64,000 nt of DNA from Rhipidocladum racemiflorum (Eukaryota; Streptophyta; Magnoliopsida; Poales; Poaceae): the NCBI GenBank assembly GCA_036346355.1, contig CM070570.1, forward strand, positions 46,267,592-46,331,591, written 5' to 3'. The notes below the pieces were generated by a model. That model made no database searches, had not been told where the DNA came from, and worked only from the letters and a program-made list of their open reading frames with translations. Made by a program: the position numbers and the translations under genes. Position 1 is the first letter of the stretch; every line of letters starts with the position of its first letter. Below, one piece after another: positions 1-12,448 of this stretch.

Positions 1-1153
1 CGGGGTCGCACCACCTGCACATAGGTATCACACACTCACAATCATGTCCACAAAACAGTACGCAAACCCTCATCTACCCCGACATTGCCAACTACTCGCA
101 AAACCTAAAAACAGAGGTTCTGTCTCGTCGGGAGAGCAGTCTTGCAAATGGCATAACTTGAGTTCTGGGACTCTGAATCAATTAAACGAGTACATCCTCG
201 CGTAGCTTAGGAAATTTCCCAACTTTTTCTAGGTATAGGGAAAGATTGATTCGGACTCTAAAGTTGTTTAATCTACAAAATACCGTGATCTGTTCCAATC
301 ACGTCACAGATTTTAACACGCTCGGTAAAACAGCCATAACTTTCAAACGGCTGGGCGGAATTTAAAATTCTTTATATCCACGGAAAAATAATGAAATTAT
401 CTACAACTTCTTCAACATCCGTACGACCAGATTCCGAATCTAAATTGGCGAAAAACCGAACCCTAGGTCGACTGCTCATGCTGCCCGAAACAGAGAACGT
501 GGCAACTTCTAGATCTAATCCAATCTACTCAAATCCAGCACTACCAATTGATCTAAAAACTTGATAAACACCCTTAGAGCAGTACCTAGACCAACCCCAA
601 GGATTCCCATGGCCATACGTTTGCCCAACGCACGAAAACCCAATAGATCTCCTCCCGGTTCGCGTGACCTCCTTCCTCGCTCCAATCCCGCTGGATCTCC
701 TCGTCGCGGAGCACTCCAACGGATGGATATTTGAGGTGTGGAGGTGGAGAACTACCCTAGGGGAAGCAAGGGAGGAGGAGAGGTGGTGGAGAGGTGGTGG
801 AGCAATGGGGAGCAATGGGGGAGGTGGAGGCGCCACAAGGAGGAGGTGGGGAGGTGTGGGGGGCGGCTAGGACTTGTGGGGGCGCAAGGGCAGGGGGGTG
901 GACGCGTAAGGGGCTGGGGGAGGCCCCCAACCAGGTCTCCTACTCCTATTAGGACTCAAACTCCATCCCACCAAAGCCCACGACCCTTTCCTTTAGGCCC
1001 AAACTCCCCCGGAAAGGCCCAAAACCCCGGAAACGGCCCGGAAACGCTATTAAGCCTCCTATCATATGGTTTTAACCTCCAATACCATATTTCATAAAGT
1101 TTTTGACGTTATCATTCACATTAAATAATGTCACACCATTCCGTAGTGTCACA
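1..1153 (-). mobile_element. 3' LTR of family-G retrotransposon 1, cut by the window edge
   Basis: Nearly identical to positions 6392-7542, so it is the second LTR of the same element. Its outer part lies left of the window. On the minus strand the LTR begins TGTGACACTACGG at 1153, directly next to a purine tract at 1154-1168. It contains the GC-rich, purine-strand-biased block typical of this family (about 660-1020). The open frames in this block on both strands are a by-product of composition and repeat in every LTR copy, so they are not genes. Confidence 0.85.
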
Positions 1154-1168
1154 TTCTTCCCCCCTTCA
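1154..1168 (-). promoter_or_regulatory. Polypurine tract of family-G element 1
   Basis: On the minus strand this reads TGAAGGGGGGAAGAA and abuts the LTR start TGTGACAC. A G-rich polypurine tract immediately upstream of the 3' LTR is the plus-strand primer site of LTR retrotransposons. It fixes the orientation of the element as minus. Confidence 0.8.
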
Positions 1169-4100
1169 ACAGGATTCGACCCCGAATTTGAGACACGCCA
1201 CTTTGCAAATAACCAAATCAAAGGGTGTTATGGTTCAAGCCTCAGAACCTGCTTGGAAGCCCCTACGCTTTGCACCAGCCAGCACTCAGAGGCAAGGAGC
1301 TAAGGATCAAAGACTGACAGCTCTAATGATAACTCACAATCAAAAAAAACTTGCGAGAACTTTACTCAACATTGAAACACAAAGCACTCAAACAAGGCCT
1401 CGGCATGACCCAAGTGATAGGATAAAATCCGAAACAGACCACGTAGGAAAACGGTCTCATACTCCTCATTCTAAGCATTCCTTGGCACTAAAGTGCCGAT
1501 CCCTTTAACTCAGGTTACTCTCCAGAAAAACACGGTACCAACCTCCCTTCTGTGTTTCCTTGTACTCAAGATGACGCGAAGCAGGATAGACACAACGCTC
1601 TAAGATTACCACCAGAACGAACAACCTACTTTAACCAGGATCCGTAAGACTCGCGTAACAGAAACGACCGAACGTTCCTCTGCAGTTGACACAACTCGCT
1701 TCTTGCCCAACGACAAAAGCACCAATACACTTCAAAAGGAAAAGCGATCACTAGCAACCACCAAGTGGTCCACTAATAATGTAATCAACCCTACCGAGGA
1801 ACACCTCAACGACACAATTCTCCACGAAGGTTTGCATTGAGTCATACACAACCTTCCACTCAAAGGACCACGATAAAGAGCACAATCATTGAGTGAGCTC
1901 AACCATAACATGAACCCAAGTGACCCTCATCCAACACTCAAACCCCAAAGCGTTAAAACCACTTTGGAAAGGATTCGACAACAACCAGAGAGTATTCATT
2001 TTAATTTCCTAAGCCAAAACGCAAAGGAAACACAAATCCCTTCACCACAACCAACACCAAAAATTCTTCATTGTTTCTTTTCGTACTAGAAAGCAAGGGA
2101 AATCTCGTTTCATGACATGAATGCACATTCTTCAAGAGCACTCCGGAATAGTCATATCTCCATATATGACTTTCTCACCGACCCAGCTCAACGACTCTTT
2201 TATCATTTAACATCTAAAAACGATGTCCTGTTTACTTTTCATCATTCATTCATCATGGAACAACAATACCGAAAAGTCATTCACCAAAAGACTTCTTCCT
2301 CGGTATCACATGATTGAAATACACATAACACTGACGATTGCGCTAAATCATATAGACTATGACGGCAACATCGTTAATCAACAAAACACCACATCGTGTG
2401 AAAACCCAACATCCATTTAAAACTAACCTTGCAAAACCTCGCAAAATCAAACTCAACCTTTTGGAACAGAACATCGACTCCAAAGTCAAACATCTGCACA
2501 CACAACCGCCATAAATTTTATCAAAAGAGAAGGAAACTCAATCCCAAAAGAAAACTCTTCACTAACCAAATTCACTTATGAAACATTCATAAAGACCAGA
2601 CTTGTGAAACATCCGCACACCAGACACATTTTCCAAATGACTCCAACTCTAGCCAAACAGAGTTACACATCAAGGGCTTAACTCAAAAGTTTCCAACACA
2701 ACCCTTTATGACCATCTGCTTCCTTTTAAAATTAATTCCAAAGATAATTCGGTCTAACGCGAAAGGGCGCGATCGACTCAAAAACTTTGGGGTAAATCCA
2801 TACTCATAGCACCAACTAAACAAATTAGCCAAAACCAAATATTTGCACCAATTTCTACGAGTTTTAGGAAACTCAAACACAACATATGGAACACCTTGAC
2901 CGAAAACCCTTCAACCAAAATGGCAAACAACCAAACCAGGTCCAAAAGCTTGAACACAAGCTCGGAAAAAGAACCATCTCTAGTACTCCACTACGCTTTC
3001 CATTAAAGACTTCAATAATCACTATTTACTCCCTGAGAAGCCCCAACACAATTAAACCAAAAGCTTCACAACAAATTCTTCCTCTAGTTACCATTCCCAA
3101 CACTTTTAATTAGGGTTTATGTTGCTTATCAAAAAGACACCCAACCAAGACTATATTGACATGATCCCCACAGATCACCGAATCATAATACTTCTTATTC
3201 TAAATTTGAAACATAGTACTTCAACAAATCTTTCAGCAAGATCAACATATAAATTTCATACCTTCTATATATCCACGTCTCGACAACCGAACCTTATTCA
3301 GTTAAACAACGACTTCAACATGTTAAATATTATTTCTACAGGGAAGAATTCATAAGTGAAACTCCAAGTTATACTTTCATTAAGGATAAGATCATTTATC
3401 GTATTAATTATCCAAAGCTCACTCCATCGCAACATGTTAAAATTTTCCTCTATTTTAACCATGGTTTTCCAACGAGTAATCTAAACAGTTACCACCACTA
3501 CTTAGTCATTAATAACAACAAATGGGCATAATCATCAACCAACAACGTTACTTTTATCTACCCTATACATAAGTGATAACAAATTACCACCACACAACAT
3601 ACTCCCATTATTTAAAATAGATTGAATACTAGCATTAACACAGCCCTTAACAACATCATTAACATCATGTCTTATGTCTTCTCAATTTATATCAATACTA
3701 GCATTGAAGGGACACGACTGCATACTTCCAAATATACTAGTAGTTTGCAACAACGTAAATAGCAACTCTAATCAACTTCCAAATTAAAGTCACTAGGCAA
3801 CACGATTAAATTCCTCTTTTACTCCATTAGATTAGAACATCTTTAAACAACCAAAGAAAGTTTCTTTAACTAGCAATAAAGTCTACATCATCTTAATGTT
3901 TTTAACTAGGCATCAGGGTTTAAAACTTTTAAACATTATCGGGGGTCATAAGCACTTTTATAACAAAGCAACAGATTCTAAGCATGTACATTAACACATT
4001 TAATCATTCTCGCTAAGAGTAAACTACAACACTAGTAGTCTATTTATTCTCAAGCTAGAGATATTAATCACATTGAATTGTTTCAACTCACAAATTAACT

Positions 4101-5322
4101 TAACAATTCGTCATCCCAAAAACCATATTGGTACATGGTACAAAACATGCTAAACAACAATTCTTACTAGGGACAAACGATTTCAGTCAAAAGACTACTT
4201 ACTTTGTTTGCAGCATTTTAGCTTTAAAACTCATCCCAAATTCATAAGGAAACTTGACTCTCAAAATTGCAATGAGGCAAACCCAAACTTGGTCATGCAA
4301 AGGAATTCTCCAAAACACTTTTCAATCTCAAAGATTCCCACAGGAGGGAACCAACCGATCAAATAAACCTTTGCAAATAAAACCTTAACACCAAACCCCA
4401 CTCTTTCACGAAACAAGAAGGGTTTTTCAAGGATGATTTCTTAAACCAGTAAAATAACAAAATCAAACACCACTTACTCCTACAAAGCCACTGAACTTCA
4501 GCCCTGACAGCCAGGTCTGGCACAACTCCGCAATAACTCCTTTAACCTCGGAGAAAGGCAAACCCAGGAATAAATTGAATGCTTCTTCCCCATAAAGCAA
4601 TCAACAAAGTAGGCATCAAAACTGGAAAGGCAACCAAAGGAAGCGCAACACTAGACTCTTCTTCTTCGTCTTCACCCAAGGAAAACAAAACCACAAACCG
4701 CCTGTGGATCAAACCGCGAAAAACCAATACCAAACACTTTTCTTTTGGTTTCCATCAACTAAAACCAAGAAAACCAACCAAGACTGACCACAGAACGATA
4801 AAGAACATCCGAAGGAAACCACCATCAACTCTTCTATTTGTCTCCAGTCAACTACCCGATCTACGATAGAAAAGGTGAGCACTCTTCTCCTACAGGGGTT
4901 AATAGTTCTTCGATGATGGCGCTAACCGGCCACACCGTCAAACCTCACCCTTACTATGAACGAAAAGAGAGGTGACCGAAACCCTTCGGCACCACAACCC
5001 CACTTTTATCACCACAACAGGAACAATTCAATCATTTATCTCATAGACATAGCAACATGCTTTATCAAATGAAGCATTCAACATCATAACTTAAATACAA
5101 CATTTAAGCGTAAAGGAACGATACCCATACCCTTTCCTACTGTGCATCCAGTGTGTGTCAAATTTTAGATTAGTTATACCACTTTTGCAAGTTTTAATGT
5201 TGCTATCCTATGACAAAATTTTAGTTAATACCTAGGCCATGTTTCTAAGTTATTCCACATCATATTTTAGTTGTACCCTATAGCATGACACTAAAAATAC
5301 ACATTCCAAGGACCTACAGCCC

Positions 5323-5334
5323 GCTCTGATACCA
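5323..5334 (-). promoter_or_regulatory. Primer binding site, initiator Met-tRNA type
   Basis: The minus strand reads TGGTATCAGAGC, two bases after the LTR end GGTGTTACA. This 12-mer is the standard plant PBS complementary to the 3' end of initiator methionine tRNA. It shows that the LTR at 5337-7544 is the 5' LTR of a minus-strand element. Confidence 0.9.
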
Positions 5335-5336
5335 AC

Positions 5337-7544
5337 TGTAACACCCCGGCATTTAATATGGCTGAATGCTACCAAACATAAGCTAAACAACATCTAAATA
5401 CCTAATTTAAACATAAATTCCAGCAAAGGCGCACATGCTAAAAACCGAGATTTCGGCAGCATCTCCTTTGTTTTAACATGATTCGAAGGAGCAACAACAG
5501 TATAACAATATATGGAATATGAGAGACAACTAAAAACAGCAACAATTAACGACTTAGCAACAATGTAAGTCTAGATCCAAACATATAATGTCTCCAAGAG
5601 TTAAACGAATGAAAAGATTCTCATTTAGCAAAGCTAAGCCTTAAAGCAATGATCATCACACGTAATTTATTATCGACACTAATTGAATGACTTGTGAAAT
5701 CAAAGAGTGAAGCTACGTGTGGGAGTGTGACTAATTCCCTTCCCCGCATGCCGATCTCATGGTACCTAAAACAACAAGAAAACACAAGCGTGAGTTCGAA
5801 ACTCAGCAAGCATATTGCAAGGGACAGCAAGAACAATAACATGGCAATAAAATCTCACATCATGTGTATCATCTCATTCATGAACACTTAACATTATCAT
5901 CATCATTATGTATGCAATGCAATGCTCATGTCTCCTTGGAAACTCATACCGGTATGGTTGAGTACACACCCGTCGGTGTGCACCCTCTCCCCCCTTCCAT
6001 CCCGAAGATGGAGGGTGACTACTCCTCGCTTCCGTTCACCACGGTGAATGGAATCACGATGTAGGACTTACTCATTGGCTCTCCGGATTAGTCATAACTT
6101 TCTCACCGACTTTCCCGGACTAGTTATGACTTTCTCACCGCCCGGGCCATGTAACATGCCATGTATGCAATTATGCCAACATCATATTTAACTCGTACAT
6201 TAAAACATGGCATCATAACAAAATAAACATGCTCATCATATCCTTGGCAATCATTAAAACATGGCAAGTGATCATATATCATGTAGTCAATCTCATCTAT
6301 TCTCAACAAGCAACCTACAAATCGCTATCCATTACAACACACTTGCCTCAACCACGGGCAACGGATTGGCGGGAAGTAGAAGGCACTCCCGGGGTCGCAC
6401 CACCTGCACATAGGTATCACACACTCACAATCATGTCCACAAAACAGTACGCAAACCCTCATCTACCCCGACATTGCCAACTACTCGCAAAACCTAAAAA
6501 CAGAGGTTCTGTCCCGTCGGGAGAGCAGCCTTGCAAAAGGCATAACTTGAGTTCTGGGACTCCGAATCAATTAAACGAGCACATCCTCGCGTAGCTTAGG
6601 AAATTTCCCAACTTTTTCTAGGTATATGGAAAGATTTATTCGGACTCTAAAGTTGTTTAATCTACAAAATACCGTGATCTGTTCCAATCACGTCACAGAT
6701 TTTAACACGCTCGGTAAAACAGCCATAACTTTCAAATGGCTGGGTGGAATTTAAAGTTCTTTATATCCACAGAAAGATAATGAAATTATCTACAACTTCT
6801 TCAACATCCGTACGACCAGATTCCGAATCTAAATTGGCGAAAAACCGAACCCTAGGTCGACTGCTCATGCTGCCCGAAACAGAGAACGTGGCAACTTCTA
6901 GATCTAATCCAATCTACTCAAATCCAGCACTACCAATTGATCTAAAAACTTGATAAACACCCTTAGAGCAGTACCTAGACCAACCCCAAGGATTCCCATG
7001 GCCATACCTTTGCCCAACGCACGAAAACCCAATAGATCTCCTCCCGGTTCGCGCGATCTCCTTCCTCGCTCCAATCCCGCCGGATCTCCTCGTCGCGGAG
7101 CGCTCCAACGGATGGATCTTTGAGGTGTGGAGGTAGAGAACTACCCTATGGGCAGCAAGGGAGGAGGAGAGGTGGTGGAGAGGTGGTGGAGCAATGGGGA
7201 GCAATGGGGGAGGTGGAGGCGCCACAAGGAGGAGGTGGGGAGGTGTGGGGGGGCGGCTAGGACTTGTGGGGGCGCAAGGGCAGGGGGGTGGACGCCTAAA
7301 GGGGCTGGGGGAGGCCCCCAACCAGGTCTCCTACTCCTATTAGGACTCAAACTCCATCCCACCAAAGCCCACGACCCTTTCCTTTAGGCCCAAACTCCCC
7401 CGGAAAGGCCCAAAACCCCGGAAACGGCCCGGAAACGCTATTAAGCCTCCTATCATATGGTTTTAACCTCCAATACCATATTTCATAAAGTTTTTGACCT
7501 TATCATTCACATTAAATAATGTCACACCATTCCGTAGTGTCATA
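5337..7544 (-). mobile_element. 5' LTR of family-G retrotransposon 1
   Basis: About 2.2 kb, from TGTAACACCCCGGC at 5337 to the complement of the LTR start near 7542. The last two bases of the expected terminal GTGTCACA are changed to TA, so the outer edge is slightly eroded. The target-site duplication cannot be tested because the other end is outside the window. The 6392-7542 part is almost the same as 1-1153, which suggests a fairly young insertion. It carries the two conserved stem-loops near 5950-6060 that recur in the other copies. Confidence 0.88.
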
Positions 7545-7860
7545 GTAAGCCTCCCATGCGCCCCCACCAGCCCAAGTATAAAAGGGAGCCGCGGTGCATG
7601 GGAGAAAGGGGTTCGTTCGGTTCTTTCAAGTTAGGATTCCATTTCATACCACACAACACATGCAATCACAAGAAAAGCAGGACTAGGGCTGTTACTCTTC
7701 GGAGGGCCCGAACCTGGGTAAACCCTAGCGTCCCCATTCTTCCAAGCTTCCCCGGCACACCGGTCTTTCTTCCTCCGGCGATTACCCCGAAAGCCCCCCC
7801 CCCCCGTCTGAACCTTACAAGCACCCGATCCGGAGGTGCCTGTTGGCTAGAACGCCGACA
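7545..7860 (+). mobile_element. LTR fragment of a second gypsy-type family
   Basis: Starts directly after the family-G LTR. It contains a TATA box (TATAAAAGG, about 7576) followed by a GC-rich leader with a CTTCGGAGGGCCCGAACC motif and a run of C at about 7795-7806, and ends GCCGACA. The layout of TATA box, R and U5 is that of the 3' part of an LTR, and the motifs resemble grass gypsy elements I know of. No PBS or internal region follows, so this is only a fragment. Confidence 0.55.
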
Positions 7861-7861
7861 C

Positions 7862-8828
7862 CTATGACATGATGAACAAGATTTCATATTGATCATGAAT
7901 TTGTTGTATTAAATGTTTATGCCAATCCTTACATGTTTATGTCATATGTGCATTCATAATGGAAGAGGTGTCCTATGCTGATGTGCGGGCCTCTGTGTTC
8001 ACACGTAGTGAACACAAAAGTCCTACCTCGTAGTCCCGTCCACAGTTGTGCATAGGAGCGAGTCAGTAAGAGTAGGCACCCTCCATCTACGGGATGGAAG
8101 GGGAAAGGGGGTGCACGCGACGGGTGTGCACTCGGCAATACCCGTATGTGCTTCAGAGAGATATGTGCATTGCATTGCATAAATGAAGTGGCTTATGAGA
8201 TGACTATGACGTTCTATGAGATGCATATGAAGATGTTTATTTGAGATGTTTATGACAATGCTATATGAGAGCATAAATGAAGTTCATGAATTGATTCTCA
8301 GGTTATGTGAATGGCATTAAGTATGTATGTGAGTTGTCATTGTTTTTGTATCATTGCAATATACTTGCTGAGTGATGAACTCATACTTGTGTTTATGTTG
8401 TTTTTAGGTACCATAAAAACCGGCATGCGGGAAAGGGCATTAGCTACACTTCTACACGTAGCTTCACATTTATATACAGTTTAATCAATTGGAGTCATGA
8501 TAACATTGAGTAGTGCCATGAAACTTGGTGTATGGGCTTAAATTCATCGTTTGATTTGTTATATTTGGTGGAATGGTTGAAATCCTTATTTTAGACATGA
8601 AGTGATGCTTTATCCATTGTTATTGCTGTTTTAGAAGTCTTTTATCATGCTATAACTTGCCTTATGATTACTGTTGCTTCAATTCATGGAAAAACAAAGG
8701 AGATGTTGCTGAAATTTTCGGTTTTAGCATTTGTGCCTTTGCTGCAATTTATCTTAAATTGTGGTATTTAGATGTTGTTTAGTCTTTGTTTGGTGACATT
8801 CAGGCATAATAGATGCCGAGGTGTTACA
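7862..8828 (+). mobile_element. Truncated 5' LTR of family-G element 2
   Basis: About 970 bp of the 3' portion of a family-G LTR, plus orientation, ending GCCGAGGTGTTACA. It matches the complement of about 44566-45480. The 5' half, including the GC-rich block, is missing at the junction with the preceding fragment. The stem-loop with GTTCAC/GTGAAC arms (about 7999-8015) is present. Confidence 0.8.
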
Positions 8829-9101
8829 TTTATGGTCCTAGCTTGGGGTTAGGTGTCGGACATTAGTGGTATAAGGATGGATTATGATGGAGGTTGATAA
8901 TGTCTGGGTTCAATTTTTATTGAGAGTATTGATTGGTGGTAGTGAAGGTGATAGTAACTTTTGTGGTTAAGTGTTATGTCGTGAGTAAGTGTCTTAGCTA
9001 GTTGTCTTGTATTGCAAAGAAGTCTTTTGTCCCATAGGGACTTTTTTTTTGTTCTTGGCGTTTTTCGGATTCGAGGTCAAATCCTGTTAAGGGAGAGAGA
9101 A
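8829..9101 (+). mobile_element. Deleted internal region of family-G element 2, with polypurine tract
   Basis: Only 273 bp remain between the two LTRs. The normal PBS (TGGTATCAGAGC) is absent after the 5' LTR, but a purine tract (AAGGGAGAGAGAA, about 9089-9101) directly precedes the 3' LTR. The PBS side and nearly all internal sequence have therefore been lost by deletion. Confidence 0.7.
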
Positions 9102-11379
9102 TGTGACATTATGGAATGAGACTTTATAGAATGTGGCATTAACGGTACGACTTTATATCGTGTATCTGGGCTATTTCCGGGTGTTTGGGCCTTTCCGGGG
9201 GAGTTTGGGCCCTGTGGGAGCTAGTTGGGCCTTGGGGGGAAGCAAATGGGTCGTTGGTGGGGGGTTTCTTTGGCCCATGGGGGGGGGAATCCTGCCACCC
9301 CTTAGGGTTTCCACCCCCATGCGCCCCACCCCTAGCTCCTTGTGTGGTGCGCCCCCTTTTCCCCCATAGCCGCCGCCACCTCTTGCCCTCTCCACCTCTA
9401 GCCGCACCTCCTCCTCCCCCATTGCGCCACCCCCTTCCCCTCCCTCCCCACCGCTAGCCGGCCTTAGCACGACTCCGATCTCGCTGTCCGAGAGCTCTCC
9501 GTCCAAGCGGATCCGGCGATTTCGGCGTTCCCGGCGATTGGAGGGGAGATCGGGCCGCGAGGAGGAGACGATTCGTCGACCGGGTGATCCGCCAACAAGA
9601 GGTATGTCTCGGGGAATTGGTTTGTAGAGTTTTGGTGCTGGTTAGATGGGGGAGACCTTGGTTAAATTTTATGTTTAGGTGCTGTGATTAGAAGGATTTA
9701 GAGTGATTACATCTCTGTCATGTGTTTTGTCCTCATATAGATTAGGTCATCGGTCTTCGGATGCGATTTTGGCAATTTTAGAGGCATTTTCTGATCGGCT
9801 GGTTGTTACAAAATCTGTAGTTAATCCAATTACCTTTAATTGGACACCAAGAACGTTAAATTCTGTTCAGCCGTTTAAAAGTTATGGCTGTTTTACCCAA
9901 CGCTGTCCAATCTATGACGTGATTGGGACAGATTGTGTTCAACCATAGATTAGAGAATTTTAGAGGCCAATTCAGTTTTCGCGAATACTTAGAAAAGATG
10001 GGAAATCTCCTAAGCTTCGAGAAAATGTACTCGTTTACCTTTTGGAGTTTTAGAACTCAAGTTATGCTCGTTGGAAGCATGCTGTCCCGTTGGACAGATT
10101 CTCTGTTTTTCGGGTGTTATGAGTGGGGTGCGAGGTCGTTGTAGATGATTGTTCTTGTATTGTTTTGTGGGCATGTTTTTTAGTGTAATGTACCTATGTG
10201 CAGGTGGTGCGACCCAGGGAATGCACTCAACATCTCACCACTTAGTCACACACGGTTGAAGGCAAGTGTATTGTGGTGGATGTGGTTCGGTGATTATATG
10301 CTTGCTTATTGTTGTGATTCAGTCATGTGAGATGATGATCTTGTGTTTGCTTATGATTATGCAAGTGTGTTGTGGTGGTTATGGCTTGGGTGGCCATATT
10401 GCTTTCTATGTGTAGCTTATCCATGTGTTAGCTTAAGTTGCCATGTTTGGTACTTGCATGTTTTATGATGATTATAGTTTGTTAAATGGCTATGCAATGG
10501 TTAATTTGAGTATTTATGCAAGTTATTCATGTTATGGCATATGTGCATGCATAAAGTAAGAGGTGACCCATTCTAATGCGGGCCTCTGTGTTCACACGCA
10601 GTGAACACGAAAGTCCTACCTCGTAGTCCCATCCACGGTTGTGTATGGGAGCGAGTCAGTAAGAGTAGGCACCCTCCACGGGATGGAAGGGAAAGAGGGT
10701 GCACACCGACGGGTGTGCACTCGGCAATACCGGTATGTGCTAAGCAAAGAGGCATGATGCATTGCATTGCATAAATGAGAATGTGAATGAGAAAGTATAT
10801 GAGAATGTGATTGAGGAAGTCTTCATGGATTGTTTGTCATGGTTGTTGATCGTTATGTCGTATGCATATGAATTGTTATTGTTTTGTACCATTGCAATAC
10901 ACTTTGCTGAGTAATGAACTCACGCTTGTTGTTTATGTTTTTTTAGGTACCTTGAATGTGGCATGTGAGAAAGGGGAGCTAGATTCACGTCTACACATAG
11001 CATCACTTAACTAGACAATTATCTACCCTTCTCCATAGTTGTGATGTTTGGCTTTATTGAGCTAAATTGTGGACTATGTCGTGATGGTTGTTTCAACTAT
11101 TTGATCAACTCGTAGTTGTGCGTGAGATGGCTAGATTTATCCTTGGTATAAATTGTTGATATAATCTTGGTTATCATGCTCATAGTAACTGTTATCCTAC
11201 TATTATATTGTGAACTTACTATTGATGCTTAAGAACCTTGTTAAAGCAAATATATGCTGCCAAGATTTTGTTTAAGTTATTAGCGTAGTTGCTGTAATTT
11301 AATGTTAAATATGTGTTTTAGTTATTGCTAGTGTCCTTTGTGGTGGCATTCGCGGCATATTTGGTGCCGGGGTGTTACA
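9102..11379 (+). mobile_element. 3' LTR of family-G element 2 (complete)
   Basis: A 2278-bp LTR from TGTGACATTATGG to GGGGTGTTACA. It has the GC-rich block at about 9180-9560, U3-like motifs in the middle, and two near-perfect stem-loops at 10588-10608 and 10699-10720. Open frames inside it have no protein similarity I recognise. It belongs to a subfamily close to the LTR at 36497-38552. Confidence 0.85.
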
Positions 11380-12277
11380 AGTCTATCCTAGGGTGCAAGA
11401 AAGATGTAAAACCAAATGAGCACATTCAAGACATCCTTGATCAATAGCATTTAGAAGGAGGGGAAGCAAATCCAAATTGCGAGAAAGTAAATTGCAAGAA
11501 TTTACATGCGGGAAAGGAAATGCTGAATTTAAATTGCATAGAGTAAAGACATAGTGTAAATGTGGAATTTAAATTCACAAGAATGTAAATAAAATCTTTG
11601 TATTTTCTAGTTGGAAGATTTACAAAGCCTCACTTCATGTGGGTAAAGCTCAAAGGAGCAACTCAAACCTTCAAATGAGGGAGGACACCCCTCCCCCTCT
11701 ATTTATACTACTCTTGGCCACCTACCACCCTTGGATAAGTCCCAAACCCTAGAGCACTCCACCAAGGGCAAGGATTAACCCACTCATTCCACCCCCACAC
11801 ATGGGCTTTACATGGGCCACATAGGCTATACATGGGTTTTAAACAAAACCCGGTCAACCTGATGCAACGGGCCTTCATCCGCCGGACTTGATCGCTCCAT
11901 TTTCGCCTCTTCGAGCCTCCAACCCGAACCGAAAACCTTGAGCCACCTCAAGTGCATTTCCATGATGTCCAAGTGATTCTGATTTGAGCCCAATCATCTT
12001 GTCGGCATCCTTGACCGTTCCGGACCTCGGTTCTTCCAACCTAGTGCCGGTACTCACCAACGACCACAACTGCCTCAATAACCTATACCACAATGACCAA
12101 ACCATTTTGCACATTCCAAAATACACTCTTACCTTTTTCTTCCTGCATGTTAGTCCACAATTATCATAAATTCAAGCATGAATTCCAAGTCAAATCAAAC
12201 TTAAACCTAAGCACACATTGCTCAAATAAAGTCAAATACTCATCACATCATGGATGGACCTCCACATGGTCCTTCAT
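11380..12277. other. No gene; unidentified repeat-like DNA
   Basis: A low-information stretch with purine/AT-rich segments and a TATA-like sequence (TATTTATACTAC, about 11700). It has the texture of an old LTR or retrotransposon internal sequence. I see no coding domain, no terminal repeats and no target duplication. Confidence 0.4.
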
Positions 12278-12448
12278 GGAGCAAAAGGATGTCAATGATA
12301 ATGACATGGAGGAGGACATGATGGTTTGATATGGGGGACAAATAACAAGTCTTTAATTGATATGGGGACCTGAAGGCTCGTTATTTTTCCCCCATATCAA
12401 ACCATCATGCCGTCCTCTATATCATTATTATCGACATTTTTTTGCTCC
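12278..12448. repeat. Long inverted repeat (potential hairpin)
   Basis: Two arms of roughly 70 bp pair along their length around a spacer near 12345-12378. Paired landmarks are GGAGCAAAA (12278) with TTTTTGCTCC (end 12448) and GATGGTTTGATATGGGGG with its complement near 12395-12412. Identity between the arms is about 80% by eye. The transcript could fold into one long imperfect hairpin. It may be a foldback transposon or a small-RNA precursor. Confidence 0.7.

Larger units (their letters stand above)
1154..5336 (-). mobile_element. Non-coding internal region of family-G element 1 (LARD-like)
   Basis: About 4.2 kb between the two LTRs, AT-rich. No open frame resembles gag, protease, integrase or reverse transcriptase on either strand. 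The end next to the PBS (about 5150-5336) is homologous to the start of the internal region at 38553-38760, which confirms family membership. An element with long LTRs and a PBS and PPT but no coding region fits a large retrotransposon derivative that depends on an autonomous partner. A decayed autonomous element is the alternative. Confidence 0.7.

Noticed and set aside
525..1097. Open frames of about 100-120 codons rich in Pro, Gly, Arg (also at 6914-7387, 9133-9506, 36504-36945, 39367-39869, 42269-42816, 46245-46725)
   Set aside because: They all fall in the GC-rich block of family-G LTRs, occur on both strands and in several frames, and have no domain; they are composition by-products.
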